Shown here piece after piece: positions 1 through 6,630 of a stretch of 11,293 bases of DNA; position 1 is the first letter of the stretch, and each line of letters opens with the position of its first letter. The position numbers and the translations under genes are program-made. The notes below the pieces were generated by a model, which was not told where the DNA came from, ran no database searches, and worked only from the letters and a program-made list of their open reading frames with translations. This stretch comes from Deltaproteobacteria bacterium (GTDB lineage Bacteria > Desulfobacterota > Desulfobacteria > Desulfobacterales > JAUVKB01): contig JAUVKB010000053.1 in NCBI GenBank assembly GCA_030596405.1, forward strand, positions 1 to 11,293. The letters are read 5' to 3'.

Positions 1-2295
1 CGCGCCGTCATTATCGCTGTCAACCCAGGTAAAGATATGCCTCCCGCCGGTTGCTAAACTGTAGGTTCTCTGGGTTGTGATATTGCCGTCTGGGATATCG
101 CTCAACAGTTTGCCTGCTTCCCAGAGAGGAGTAATATCATAAACCATGTTTTCGCCCACATTTACCAGAGAAGTTTCATCAGGTTTGCCGTCCGGCAGTC
201 GTGACGTATAAAATCTGACTTTTGTCGCGCCTTCCGCGTCGTTCCAGTATAGCTGAATAATGTTGTCCCCTGGAATATCAAGAATCTTGTTGCCGTTGGA
301 GTCTTCACAAATATTGCCGTGGTCGTCTGTAAACAGGGCGTGAAGAAATCCTGTCCAGGCTACTGTTTTGGTTCCGTTCGGCTCGACCATTTCGGGGAAA
401 AAGAGCGCCTGAAAAATGGCGCCCGCGCCCTGTCTTGAGCCTGAAATTATTGAAGCGGCCGTGCCGGAAGCCGCGCGTTTCAGGATATCGCTTAAAGCCG
501 CAATAAGACTGGCTTCGATATCGGCCCCGCTTTCCGCCTCAAAATAATTGTCGGGCTCGCCGTCTCCGTCAAAATCCCATTCCTTTTCCTGTTCCGCTGC
601 CGCTGTTTCCTCTGCTGTTGTGTTGGGCCTGTTGTCCCCGTTTTTATCGGTAAATCCGCCGTTTCTTGCCGTGCTTTTCAAAAGATCTCCGCCTTGACCG
701 AATGTAAAAACAGGATAAATATTAAGAAAATTTTCCACGGTGCTGAAATAGTAGTCGTTTCCGTCGTGATTTCTGTCCGCGGGAACCAGATCCGTAATAT
801 GGCTGTAACGGGAAACGTCATCCAGCCTTTTGGTTCCATCGTTTCCCCCGTCCGAATAATTCGGCACCCAGCCGGGTATTCCGTCGTCCGATGTTGGTTC
901 GCCGTCTGTCAGAATAATAACATAACCCCTGCTGCAAACAGCATATTCACCCTCATCAACAGCTAGCGTGCAGTCAAGGTTCAAGTCCTTGTTAAAAAAA
1001 TAAGGGTCCCATTCCTTGCTTAGCGTGTAATCGGTTCCATGGTAAATAGTTGATTCCTGCTGGAAATAACGGACGGCTGTTGCAAGACTTTCGCCTAAGG
1101 GCGTATTTCCATTGGCATCCAGATCGTTTACCGCTTTAATAACCCCGTCCATCCGGAAGTCATCATTTAGATCGGCGCTTGCCGGCCCGTAACCCGGACA
1201 TGCAGATCCGCAGGTCGGGGAAATCTGCGTGCAAAGATGCTCTCTGTTGCCCACAGGGACAAGCACCTGCCCACCCTGGTTGTCGTTGTTAAACCTCATA
1301 ACGCCGAAACGGACCTGCGTGCCCGTACGCTGGATAATGCCTACAGGCTGGTCAGCCTGCCCGCTGCCATCCTCGTCAGGCAGTTTAATGGCCAGCAGCT
1401 TGCGGCTGTCTCCCCTTGCTTCACTGGGCGAATTCGAGATACCTACGGGTGTGGCGGTAAATTTTAGATAAAAGGGCCGGAGGTTGGCGCTGCCGCATTC
1501 TTCATTATGGTAATATTCGCAGGTAAACGTTATGGGGCCTGTGCCGTCGCCGTAAGGGGTAAGATAGTTCAGGTCAGCCGGCTTGTTCGGCTCGGTACCC
1601 GTAGGACCCGGCGGAAGCTAGCATTGTTGATCCTGGTAACCCGCATGCTGCCGGTCTCCGTAATAAAGATAATCGCCTACAACTAAAAAATCGAGAGGAT
1701 TGACATTTCCTCCTGTATCATATCCGCCTGGCGCGTCGTCAAAAATATCGCCGAAATCATCAGGAGCGCGCCTGCCGCCCATGAGTACCCGTTTTAGGAT
1801 GTCCATCCGCCTCATTGAAATATAATTAAGAAAATTGCCCGACCATTCGAAATTGCCCACCCCTTTTTCGATGCCCAAAGGATCGACGTTGTCCACGCCG
1901 TCCTGGTTGCCGGCATAGTTTCCATGGAAATCTCCTTTGCTGTCCGTCCATCCGCCGGCATTTTCCTCAAAAAAACCGCTCCTCGCATAAGAGGCGTCAT
2001 TATCTTTGCACTTTACGTAGCGGTAATAGGCATAAGGATCAAAATACCCGTAATAAACCGTGTCGGCATCATACTGTTGAGTTGTATACCTTTTTGCATA
2101 GGCAAGATGATCCATGCTTCCGGATGTATCGCAAAGAAAAACAACCGAAGGCGATTCACCGGCTGCGATAAAGGGCGGAACAAAGTTGAACTTATCAAAA
2201 TCATAAGCGCAAACCCGTGTGTTAAACAAACAAATGGAAATAAAAATTATAAATAAACACAAAAAAACAGGACTTTTTTTTGAGATATCTTCCAT
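1..2295 (-). CDS. pilY1: PilY1-like type IV pilus tip adhesin/assembly protein; partial at left edge, interrupted by one in-frame TAG
   Basis: PilY1 family proteins sit with the minor pilins at the pilus tip, act in adhesion and Ca2+-dependent pilus control, and combine an N-terminal vWA region with a C-terminal beta-propeller. Visible here: a signal peptide (residues 1-30, KK then a hydrophobic stretch, cleavage near VCA/YD) and a vWA domain with MIDAS residues DTSGS (56-60), Thr in NTPLGES (about 398) and Asp in ILTDGEP (about 464). DxDxDG-like loops follow, for example around FDGDGEP. The start at 2295 is chosen because GGAGG lies 5 nt upstream and the signal peptide begins there; an upstream ATG at 2370 with a weaker GAGG is possible. 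Codon 226 is TAG (1618-1620). Beyond it 539 further codons stay open in the same frame to the edge, with PilY1-like content. The propeller would lie outside the window. The gene is either a recent pseudogene, a sequencing artefact, or recoded. Family call sure; integrity uncertain. Confidence 0.85.
1618..1620 (-). other. In-frame amber (TAG) codon inside the PilY1 reading frame
   Basis: The plus strand reads cta in the PilY1 codon phase. The local protein context is GYQDQQC, then TAG, then LPPGPTG. I checked every triplet of this frame from 1 to 1617 and found no other stop. The codon splits the vWA domain: the DxSxS motif lies before it, and the Thr and second Asp of the MIDAS lie after it. 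A terminated product of 225 residues would therefore lack a complete metal site. Whether UAG is read through cannot be decided from this window. Confidence 0.9.
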
Positions 2296-2370
2296 GGCTG
2301 CCTCCAAAATATTGCGACAAAAATTACACGCGGTTTTATAAATTTTTTCGTTACCTGATTCCCCTGACAT

Positions 2371-2751
2371 CTATTCCTCATGGGGCCTGATTTCGATAAC
2401 AAAATATTTTCCTTTTTCATCGGGCAAAATTAAAACTCTTGCCGAAAAGGGAACAGTCAGCATCTTAATGTTGCACCGATTTTTATTATTATCATATGTT
2501 TTCACGTCCGGTGAAAGGCTGTATATCTCGTTATCGATTTTGACAGAGGGCGGCTCTGTTTCGGAGCCGATGATAACTGAAACTATTTTCCCGAAAACAA
2601 CACTGACGTCTTCAGACCCGATGTCCTCAGACCTGGCGTCTTCAGATCTGAAAAGGTCAGGCCCGGCTTCAAGCGCAGGGCAGGTGTTTGCAGCAAAAAA
2701 CACTATAAGTATACAAACACTGAAACAACGCATTAAAAATGTATTCAACAT
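2371..2751 (-). CDS. Small exported protein of unknown function in the pilus operon
   Basis: A 126-residue protein, family not recognised. The N-terminus looks like a signal peptide (MLNTFLMR, then hydrophobic residues to about 22, possible cleavage near ALEA/GPD), so a periplasmic location is likely. A short acidic repeat follows (SED three times, residues about 36-48). The rest is a compact, probably beta-rich segment from VVFGKIVSV to YFVIEIRP with a central YSLSPDVKTYD. A good AGGAGG ribosome site lies about 7 nt before the ATG. The gene lies between pilX and pilY1. Its stop TAG at 2371-2373 directly abuts an ATG that is in frame with pilY1, and the preferred pilY1 start lies 75 bp further on, so translational coupling is likely. 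A role in pilus tip assembly or PilY1 export is suggested by position only. Confidence 0.75.
   Translation of the reverse strand: MLNTFLMRCFSVCILIVFFAANTCPALEAGPDLFRSEDARSEDIGSEDVSVVFGKIVSVIIGSETEPPSVKIDNEIYSLSPDVKTYDNNKNRCNIKMLTVPFSARVLILPDEKGKYFVIEIRPHEE
2605..2649 (-). repeat. Three tandem 15-bp units coding SED-x-x
   Basis: On the coding strand three adjacent 15-nt units (2635-2649, 2620-2634, 2605-2619) each encode Ser-Glu-Asp plus two variable residues, giving RSEDARSEDIGSEDV. The units differ by a few bases. The unit length is a multiple of three, so gain or loss would lengthen or shorten the acidic linker without shifting the frame. Confidence 0.8.
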
Positions 2752-2835
2752 ACCTTTTCCTCCTGTATTTATATGTACTTTATATATCAGGCCATACGCT
2801 GTTACGTATCCGGTTCCTGCGTTTTAAAACGGCTT

Positions 2836-3390
2836 TTATCGCACGGAATCAACGTTTGCCTCCAGTTCACTGGCAGATCTGCCTCCGGCGGACCCCTTGG
2901 CCCTTATCATGAATGAGAATACCCAGCCGCTGGCCCCCCCTTTCCCAAGTCCTTCATAGCCTGCCCTGTTAATAACAGACCCTCCGGTCGGATCGCCCTG
3001 AAGCCTGTCAACGTCCACCTTCGCATCGCCAAGATCGACGACTTTAATATCAGGGGTTGAACTCGTAAAGCAGTCTCCGTCATCAGGCTGCTCATCCCAA
3101 AAATCCTCTCCCCCCCCCACAAAAGTTAAATGACCTGAATAGTCGTTATTAAAATCAGCGGGATTCTTTCCGTATCGAATGTCGTCTATTACAGGGAAAA
3201 CAGCGCGAATAGCGCCGTCCGCATTATAAAGGGACTCTTTAAAAGCCCTTTCATTGCCGGCGATCTGCAATTCAACAGAGGTTGTATTTATTGACGCTAT
3301 GCCGATTACCGCCAGCATTGATAAAAGTATTGCGCTAAGCGCAATAATCGATCCGTTTTCATTTTTTAAGATTGAAATAATTTTATGCAT
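2836..3390 (-). CDS. pilX: PilX-like minor pilin
   Basis: A 184-residue protein read from ATG 3390, the start that places the leader correctly and has AAGGA 8 nt upstream; the frame is open further upstream but that extension has no pilin-like sequence. The N-terminus MHKIISILKNENG/SIIALSAILL is a short basic leader ending in Gly, followed by a hydrophobic helix and then GIASINTTSVELQIAGNE, which matches the PilX pattern (hydrophobic helix, then a GN motif). It lacks the usual Glu at mature position 5, as in GspK-type tip pilins. The expected role is as a minor pilin in the tip complex that primes pilus assembly and carries PilY1, in the inner membrane before assembly. A run of nine G in the coding strand (3110-3118) encodes VGGGED near residue 92. 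The PilX assignment is by N-terminal pattern and gene order; the C-terminal half is not diagnostic. Confidence 0.75.
   Translation of the reverse strand: MHKIISILKNENGSIIALSAILLSMLAVIGIASINTTSVELQIAGNERAFKESLYNADGAIRAVFPVIDDIRYGKNPADFNNDYSGHLTFVGGGEDFWDEQPDDGDCFTSSTPDIKVVDLGDAKVDVDRLQGDPTGGSVINRAGYEGLGKGGASGWVFSFMIRAKGSAGGRSASELEANVDSVR
3110..3118 (-). repeat. G9 homopolymer tract inside pilX
   Basis: The plus strand has nine consecutive C, which is G9 on the coding strand (GTG GGG GGG GGA GAG, Val-Gly-Gly-Gly-Glu). A gain or loss of one G would shift the pilX frame about halfway through the protein. Confidence 0.9.
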
Positions 3391-3449
3391 GGTTTGTGTC
3401 CTTTCAATACAATGCTGTAAAGGCAAGGCATTAATAGCCTCATACCGGT

Positions 3450-3854
3450 TTAGCCCTCGGCTTTCGCCCTGATTAGCTTGAAAACGGTTTCCCTCTCCAT
3501 TCCCGACGTATCGACCCATTCTATGTTAACTTTTATAGTTTTAAAACTGTTGGTTCCCGGGTCTTCCGTAACTGTCCAGGAGATGGAATAACCATCCTCG
3601 TCAGGCAACGATCCGGTTGCAAGAGCGCTATAATTTGCAGCCAGAAAATTTTCCAAAATGTTCGCGGCCCGTCCGCTGGACTTTGTAATCTCGCTGGCCG
3701 TGGTGTTGCCCTTGAAGGCGGATGTCTGCATACTGGCAACAGCCAAAACACCAACAGCGAAAATAACAGAGGCTATAAGAACTTCAACAAGGGTAAAACC
3801 GCGATTGCCGTCTGAAACAATTTTAGCAGCTTTTTTTCGGAACATCTGTGACAC
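3450..3854 (-). CDS. pilV: PilV-like minor pilin with class III leader
   Basis: A 134-residue prepilin. The leader is basic and ends at Gly19, with the cleavage motif RG/FTLVEVLIASVIFAVGVL and Glu24 at mature position +5, needed for assembly in this family. The segment GVLAVASMQTSAFKGN after the hydrophobic helix is typical of PilV. The start at 3854 has GAGG about 8 nt upstream; a second Met at residue 4 is possible. It lies between pilW (18 bp away) and pilX (59 bp away) in the usual fim/pil minor-pilin order. The expected role is as part of the tip complex with PilW, PilX and the FimT-like pilin, processed by the prepilin peptidase PilD, which is not in this window. It is short for PilV but has no sign of truncation. 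Confidence 0.8.
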   Translation of the reverse strand: MSQMFRKKAAKIVSDGNRGFTLVEVLIASVIFAVGVLAVASMQTSAFKGNTTASEITKSSGRAANILENFLAANYSALATGSLPDEDGYSISWTVTEDPGTNSFKTIKVNIEWVDTSGMERETVFKLIRAKAEG

Positions 3855-3872
3855 CTCAACTATTTAAAATAA

Positions 3873-4562
3873 TTACAATCCCATATTCCTGCATACAATG
3901 TTGGACGTGAGCAGCCGGCGCCTGTAATTATCGTTGTATGGACCCCATGAACCGCCGGAAGGTGTATTGTAAGTCTCATTATTATAAAACTTTTTGTCGG
4001 ATCTTTGAGCTCTGGCCAGCATCGTTATCTGGACAGACCTGACGTCGCCGGCAACAGGCGGAGCAATGCTTTGAGTGCCGTCAGCAAGAGTATAGTAAAA
4101 TTCAAGTGCCTCTATGTTTTCAGCAGCCGCATTCTTATTGGCGCCGACTTGTCTCCCGAGATCATTATCTCCATCAGAATATGCATCATAAAGGTCGTAG
4201 GCAATGGTCTTTAGTTCACCTTTTTCGTCGATATTTCCATCGTTGTTATTATCATATAGATCGGTATCTGCCACAAAAGAGAAGCTAAAAGTATTTCCAT
4301 TCGTCACAGTGATTCCAGCGCCTGAACTTTTACCCGATTTCTTATATGGATCATATCCGGCCATTCTTATCTCTCTGCCCATCAGGTACATACCTGCCCG
4401 TATGTTTTGCTGCATATCGACGACCTGTTTCTGAACGGAACTCACTTTTTGATGAGAGCTGTATGTAGAATAGGCTGCGGCAAGAACAAAGGCTGATACA
4501 GCCAGTGCAATCATCAACTCAATAAGGGTAAATCCCTCGTGGTTTTTTATCGCTGTTGTCAT
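3873..4562 (-). CDS. pilW: PilW-like minor pilin with a calcium-loop-like insert
   Basis: A 229-residue prepilin. The leader MTTAIKNHEG is followed by FTLIELMIALAVSAFVLAAA, with Glu15 at mature +5. The stretch YLMGREIRMAGYDP near residue 60-72 is characteristic of PilW proteins (membrane-proximal R-x-AGY). The sequence DNNNDGNIDEKGE (104-116) resembles an EF-hand or dockerin-type Ca2+ loop (D, N, D, G, I, D in register; the final acidic residue is shifted by one). The start ATG at 4562 is preferred because AAAGAG lies 8 nt upstream; a GTG at 4571 has this motif almost touching it, too close to serve. The gene is second in the minor-pilin operon, 47 bp after the FimT-like gene. Ca2+ binding is inferred only from the motif. 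Confidence 0.8.
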   Translation of the reverse strand: MTTAIKNHEGFTLIELMIALAVSAFVLAAAYSTYSSHQKVSSVQKQVVDMQQNIRAGMYLMGREIRMAGYDPYKKSGKSSGAGITVTNGNTFSFSFVADTDLYDNNNDGNIDEKGELKTIAYDLYDAYSDGDNDLGRQVGANKNAAAENIEALEFYYTLADGTQSIAPPVAGDVRSVQITMLARAQRSDKKFYNNETYNTPSGGSWGPYNDNYRRRLLTSNIVCRNMGL

Positions 4563-4609
4563 AATAATCACTCTTTTATTTCATAAATACTTATACTGTT
4601 TTTTAAGCC

Positions 4610-5131
4610 TTATTCATCATCCCAGTTTATGCCGTCTGTGCTCGTTTGTATTCTTGAGTTGCCGGCGCTGCTCACGACAATTTTACGATAATTGCCAAGA
4701 GCGTTCTTTATATAAACGCTGCCCTGAAACCCGCTCGGCAGGCCCATGACGTTGAAAGCGACGGCCGGCCCCGCTCCTCCGCCAAATGAAACAAAATACA
4801 TGTCTATACCCGCGGACATGCCACCTGTTCTAACAGTTCTTTCAGTCCCGTTCTGAGTCTGATCGTTTGGAATTCCGCCGCCTTCCCCATTATCAACAAA
4901 TGCATAATAATTGTCACTTCCAGTGACAAAATTTATCACAACATGGGCATTCTCTTTAACAGCTTTTAACCGTGCAAACTGCATTGCAGACTGTAAATCT
5001 CTTGCTGATTTGTTTAACCTTAAATCGGGTAAATACTTAATAATAGAAGCTGTGCCCACAGCAGCCATAATAGAAATCACCGCTATTACCACCATCAGCT
5101 CAACAAGAGTAAACCCATTATCTTTGCACAT
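4610..5131 (-). CDS. GspH/FimT-type minor pilin (first gene of the pilus operon)
   Basis: A prepilin of about 173 residues. The sequence MCKDNG/FTLVELMVVIAVISIMAAVG gives a six-residue leader with Glu at mature +5. The segment SARDLQSAMQFARLKAVKENAHVVI is typical of the GspH/FimT family (helix followed by the first strands), and the C-terminal half is Gly-rich and beta-like, ending NWDDE. ATG 5131 is chosen because GGAG lies 9 nt upstream and it gives a leader of usual length; ATG 5146 (AAGAG, 4 nt) and ATG 5200 (no ribosome site) are alternatives. It opens the operon, so it is the equivalent of FimU/FimT in Pseudomonas. In that model FimU links the tip complex to the major pilin. No major pilin gene lies in the window. 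Confidence 0.8.
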   Translation of the reverse strand: MCKDNGFTLVELMVVIAVISIMAAVGTASIIKYLPDLRLNKSARDLQSAMQFARLKAVKENAHVVINFVTGSDNYYAFVDNGEGGGIPNDQTQNGTERTVRTGGMSAGIDMYFVSFGGGAGPAVAFNVMGLPSGFQGSVYIKNALGNYRKIVVSSAGNSRIQTSTDGINWDDE

Positions 5132-5216
5132 TTTTTTAATCTCCATTAATCTCTTAATCAAATTAAGCAAATTTTGTGCCGTAAAAACAAAAATCAGCAT
5201 GTAATATATTGTTAAA

Positions 5217-5246
5217 ATATTATGGTGAAAATCAAAAATCCGTAAA
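5217..5246 (-). promoter_or_regulatory. Weak sigma-70-like promoter candidate for the pilus operon
   Basis: On the minus strand TTTACG (5241-5246) and TAATAT (5217-5222) are separated by 18 bp and would start transcription about 70-80 bp before the first pilin gene. The region is AT-rich, so a chance match is likely. No convincing sigma-54 (GG-N10-GC) site was seen in this intergenic region on either strand. Confidence 0.25.
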
Positions 5247-5354
5247 GAACATGTCCGGCAGCCGCTTTTTTTGGTCCTTTTGAATCTTTTTATGGTGAGA
5301 GCGGATATTGATCAAATTTAAACGGTATTTGCAATCCCGCTTCATATGGTTTAA

Positions 5355-5373
5355 TCTCTAATATCGTTAGAGA
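5355..5373. promoter_or_regulatory. Perfect inverted repeat in the divergent intergenic region
   Basis: TCTCTAA and TTAGAGA form a perfect 7-bp stem around a 5-nt spacer (TATCG). It lies between the divergently read pilus operon and methyltransferase gene, 111 bp before the methyltransferase ATG. Two short palindromes are close by: TGTTTAAACA at 5379-5388 and GGTTAACC at 5428-5435. The layout suits an operator for a dimeric regulator; there is no T-tract that would make it a terminator. The remainder of 5201-5483 shows no gene. Confidence 0.4.
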
Positions 5374-5483
5374 AAGACTGTTTAAACAACTTTCATAAAA
5401 TGCAGGGATTGTCAAACTATTTAACATGGTTAACCTGGACATTTATCCGCTGACTGTGTTAAGGTTATTTCGAGGAAAATGAT

Positions 5484-6578
5484 ATGTTAAGAACAACACA
5501 CAAGGCCGTTTTTAAAAACTCAATCGATATGAGTTCCGTTCCTTCAGGCAGCGTCGATCTGGTAGTTACGTCACCGCCTTATCCGATGATTAAAATGTGG
5601 GATGAAATGTTTGAAAGATTAAATCCTGCTATCGCAAATGCTTTAAATAAGGAACAGGGCATGCTTTCCTTTGAATTGATGAACCGGCAGCTTGATCAGG
5701 TTTGGAACGAAGTATACCGGGTATTGAGAAACGGGGGTATTGCCTGTATAAATATCGGAGATGCAACAAGAAAGATAAATGACAATTTCATGCTGTACTC
5801 TAATCACTCCAGGATTTTGACGTATATGCTGAAAAAAGGTTTTGTGGCCCTGCCTGAAATATTGTGGAGAAAGCAGACAAATGCTCCCAACAAATTCATG
5901 GGCTCAGGAACCTTGCCTGCCGGCGCATATGTTACCCTGGAGCATGAACATGTTCTGATATTAAGAAAAGGCCGATTAAGAGATTTTGCAACAGATGATG
6001 AAAAACAGAACAGACGTGAAAGCTCAATCTTTTGGGAAGAACGAAATGTCTGGTATTCGGACGTCTGGATGGATATTAAAGGGACGGTTCAAAAATTAAA
6101 AAACAAAGAAACCGAGAAAAGAAGCGCTGCATATCCTTTTGAACTTCCCAGCCGGTTAATCAACATGTTTTCCGTAAGAGGAGACACTGTTTTAGATCCG
6201 TTTTTAGGGATAGGAACCACCATATATGCAGCGGTTGCCGCATGCAGAAACAGCATAGGTTTTGAAATTGATACCGATTTTCGCGAGATAATTTTTGCAA
6301 GAACGGACACAGCAATCGACTTTTCCAATAAACACATTGAAAACAGAATAAACAAACATATCGATTTTGTTAAAGAAAGGTTTAAAACAAAGGGGAAGTT
6401 TAAATACCAAAACAAACATTACGGCTTTCCCGTTGTAAGCAGGCAGGAAAGGGAACTGTTTTTAAACGACTTGGTGTCCATAAATGAGACAGGCAGCAAT
6501 AGTTTTGAAGCGGTTTATTCGGATAAACCCCAAAAAGAGTTTTGCAAAAACTGGGAAGATTATATTATAAAGGATTAA
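5484..6578 (+). CDS. Solitary DNA methyltransferase, beta class, probably N4-cytosine
   Basis: A 364-residue protein of the N6/N4 DNA methylase family, which transfers a methyl group from S-adenosylmethionine to an exocyclic amino group in DNA. The catalytic motif IV TSPPYP (residues 29-34) comes before the AdoMet motif I LDPFLGIGTT (about 237-246), the order of the beta class. IGFEID (258-263) fits motif II. The TSPPY form of motif IV is common in N4-cytosine enzymes, but N6-adenine activity cannot be excluded. The region between the motifs (about 100-215) should hold target recognition. GAGG lies 8 nt before the ATG. No restriction endonuclease gene is adjacent, so it looks like an orphan enzyme. 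It is followed after 52 bp by a sigma-54 activator on the same strand. Target sequence unknown. Confidence 0.85.
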   Translation: MLRTTHKAVFKNSIDMSSVPSGSVDLVVTSPPYPMIKMWDEMFERLNPAIANALNKEQGMLSFELMNRQLDQVWNEVYRVLRNGGIACINIGDATRKINDNFMLYSNHSRILTYMLKKGFVALPEILWRKQTNAPNKFMGSGTLPAGAYVTLEHEHVLILRKGRLRDFATDDEKQNRRESSIFWEERNVWYSDVWMDIKGTVQKLKNKETEKRSAAYPFELPSRLINMFSVRGDTVLDPFLGIGTTIYAAVAACRNSIGFEIDTDFREIIFARTDTAIDFSNKHIENRINKHIDFVKERFKTKGKFKYQNKHYGFPVVSRQERELFLNDLVSINETGSNSFEAVYSDKPQKEFCKNWEDYIIKD

Positions 6579-6630
6579 CTTTAACGGTTTCTCCTTATCA
6601 AAATATATCGCGGTGTGAATTTATTAAATT

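Noticed and set aside
694..1471. Several plus-strand open frames of 76-90 codons opposite PilY1
   Set aside because: They are antisense to a long, well-coding PilY1 frame, have unnatural composition and lack ribosome sites.
2820..2831. Perfect 12-bp palindrome CGTTTTAAAACG just after the pilX stop
   Set aside because: Too short for a stable terminator, without a T-tract, and the operon continues past it; probably chance in AT-rich DNA.
2907..3122. A 71-codon minus-strand frame overlapping pilX and starting at the G tract
   Set aside because: It is the shifted frame of pilX; there is no ribosome site and no recognisable domain. It only matters as the frame entered after slippage.
5484..6578. 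A restriction-modification system
   Set aside because: Only the methyltransferase is present; neither neighbour resembles a nuclease.
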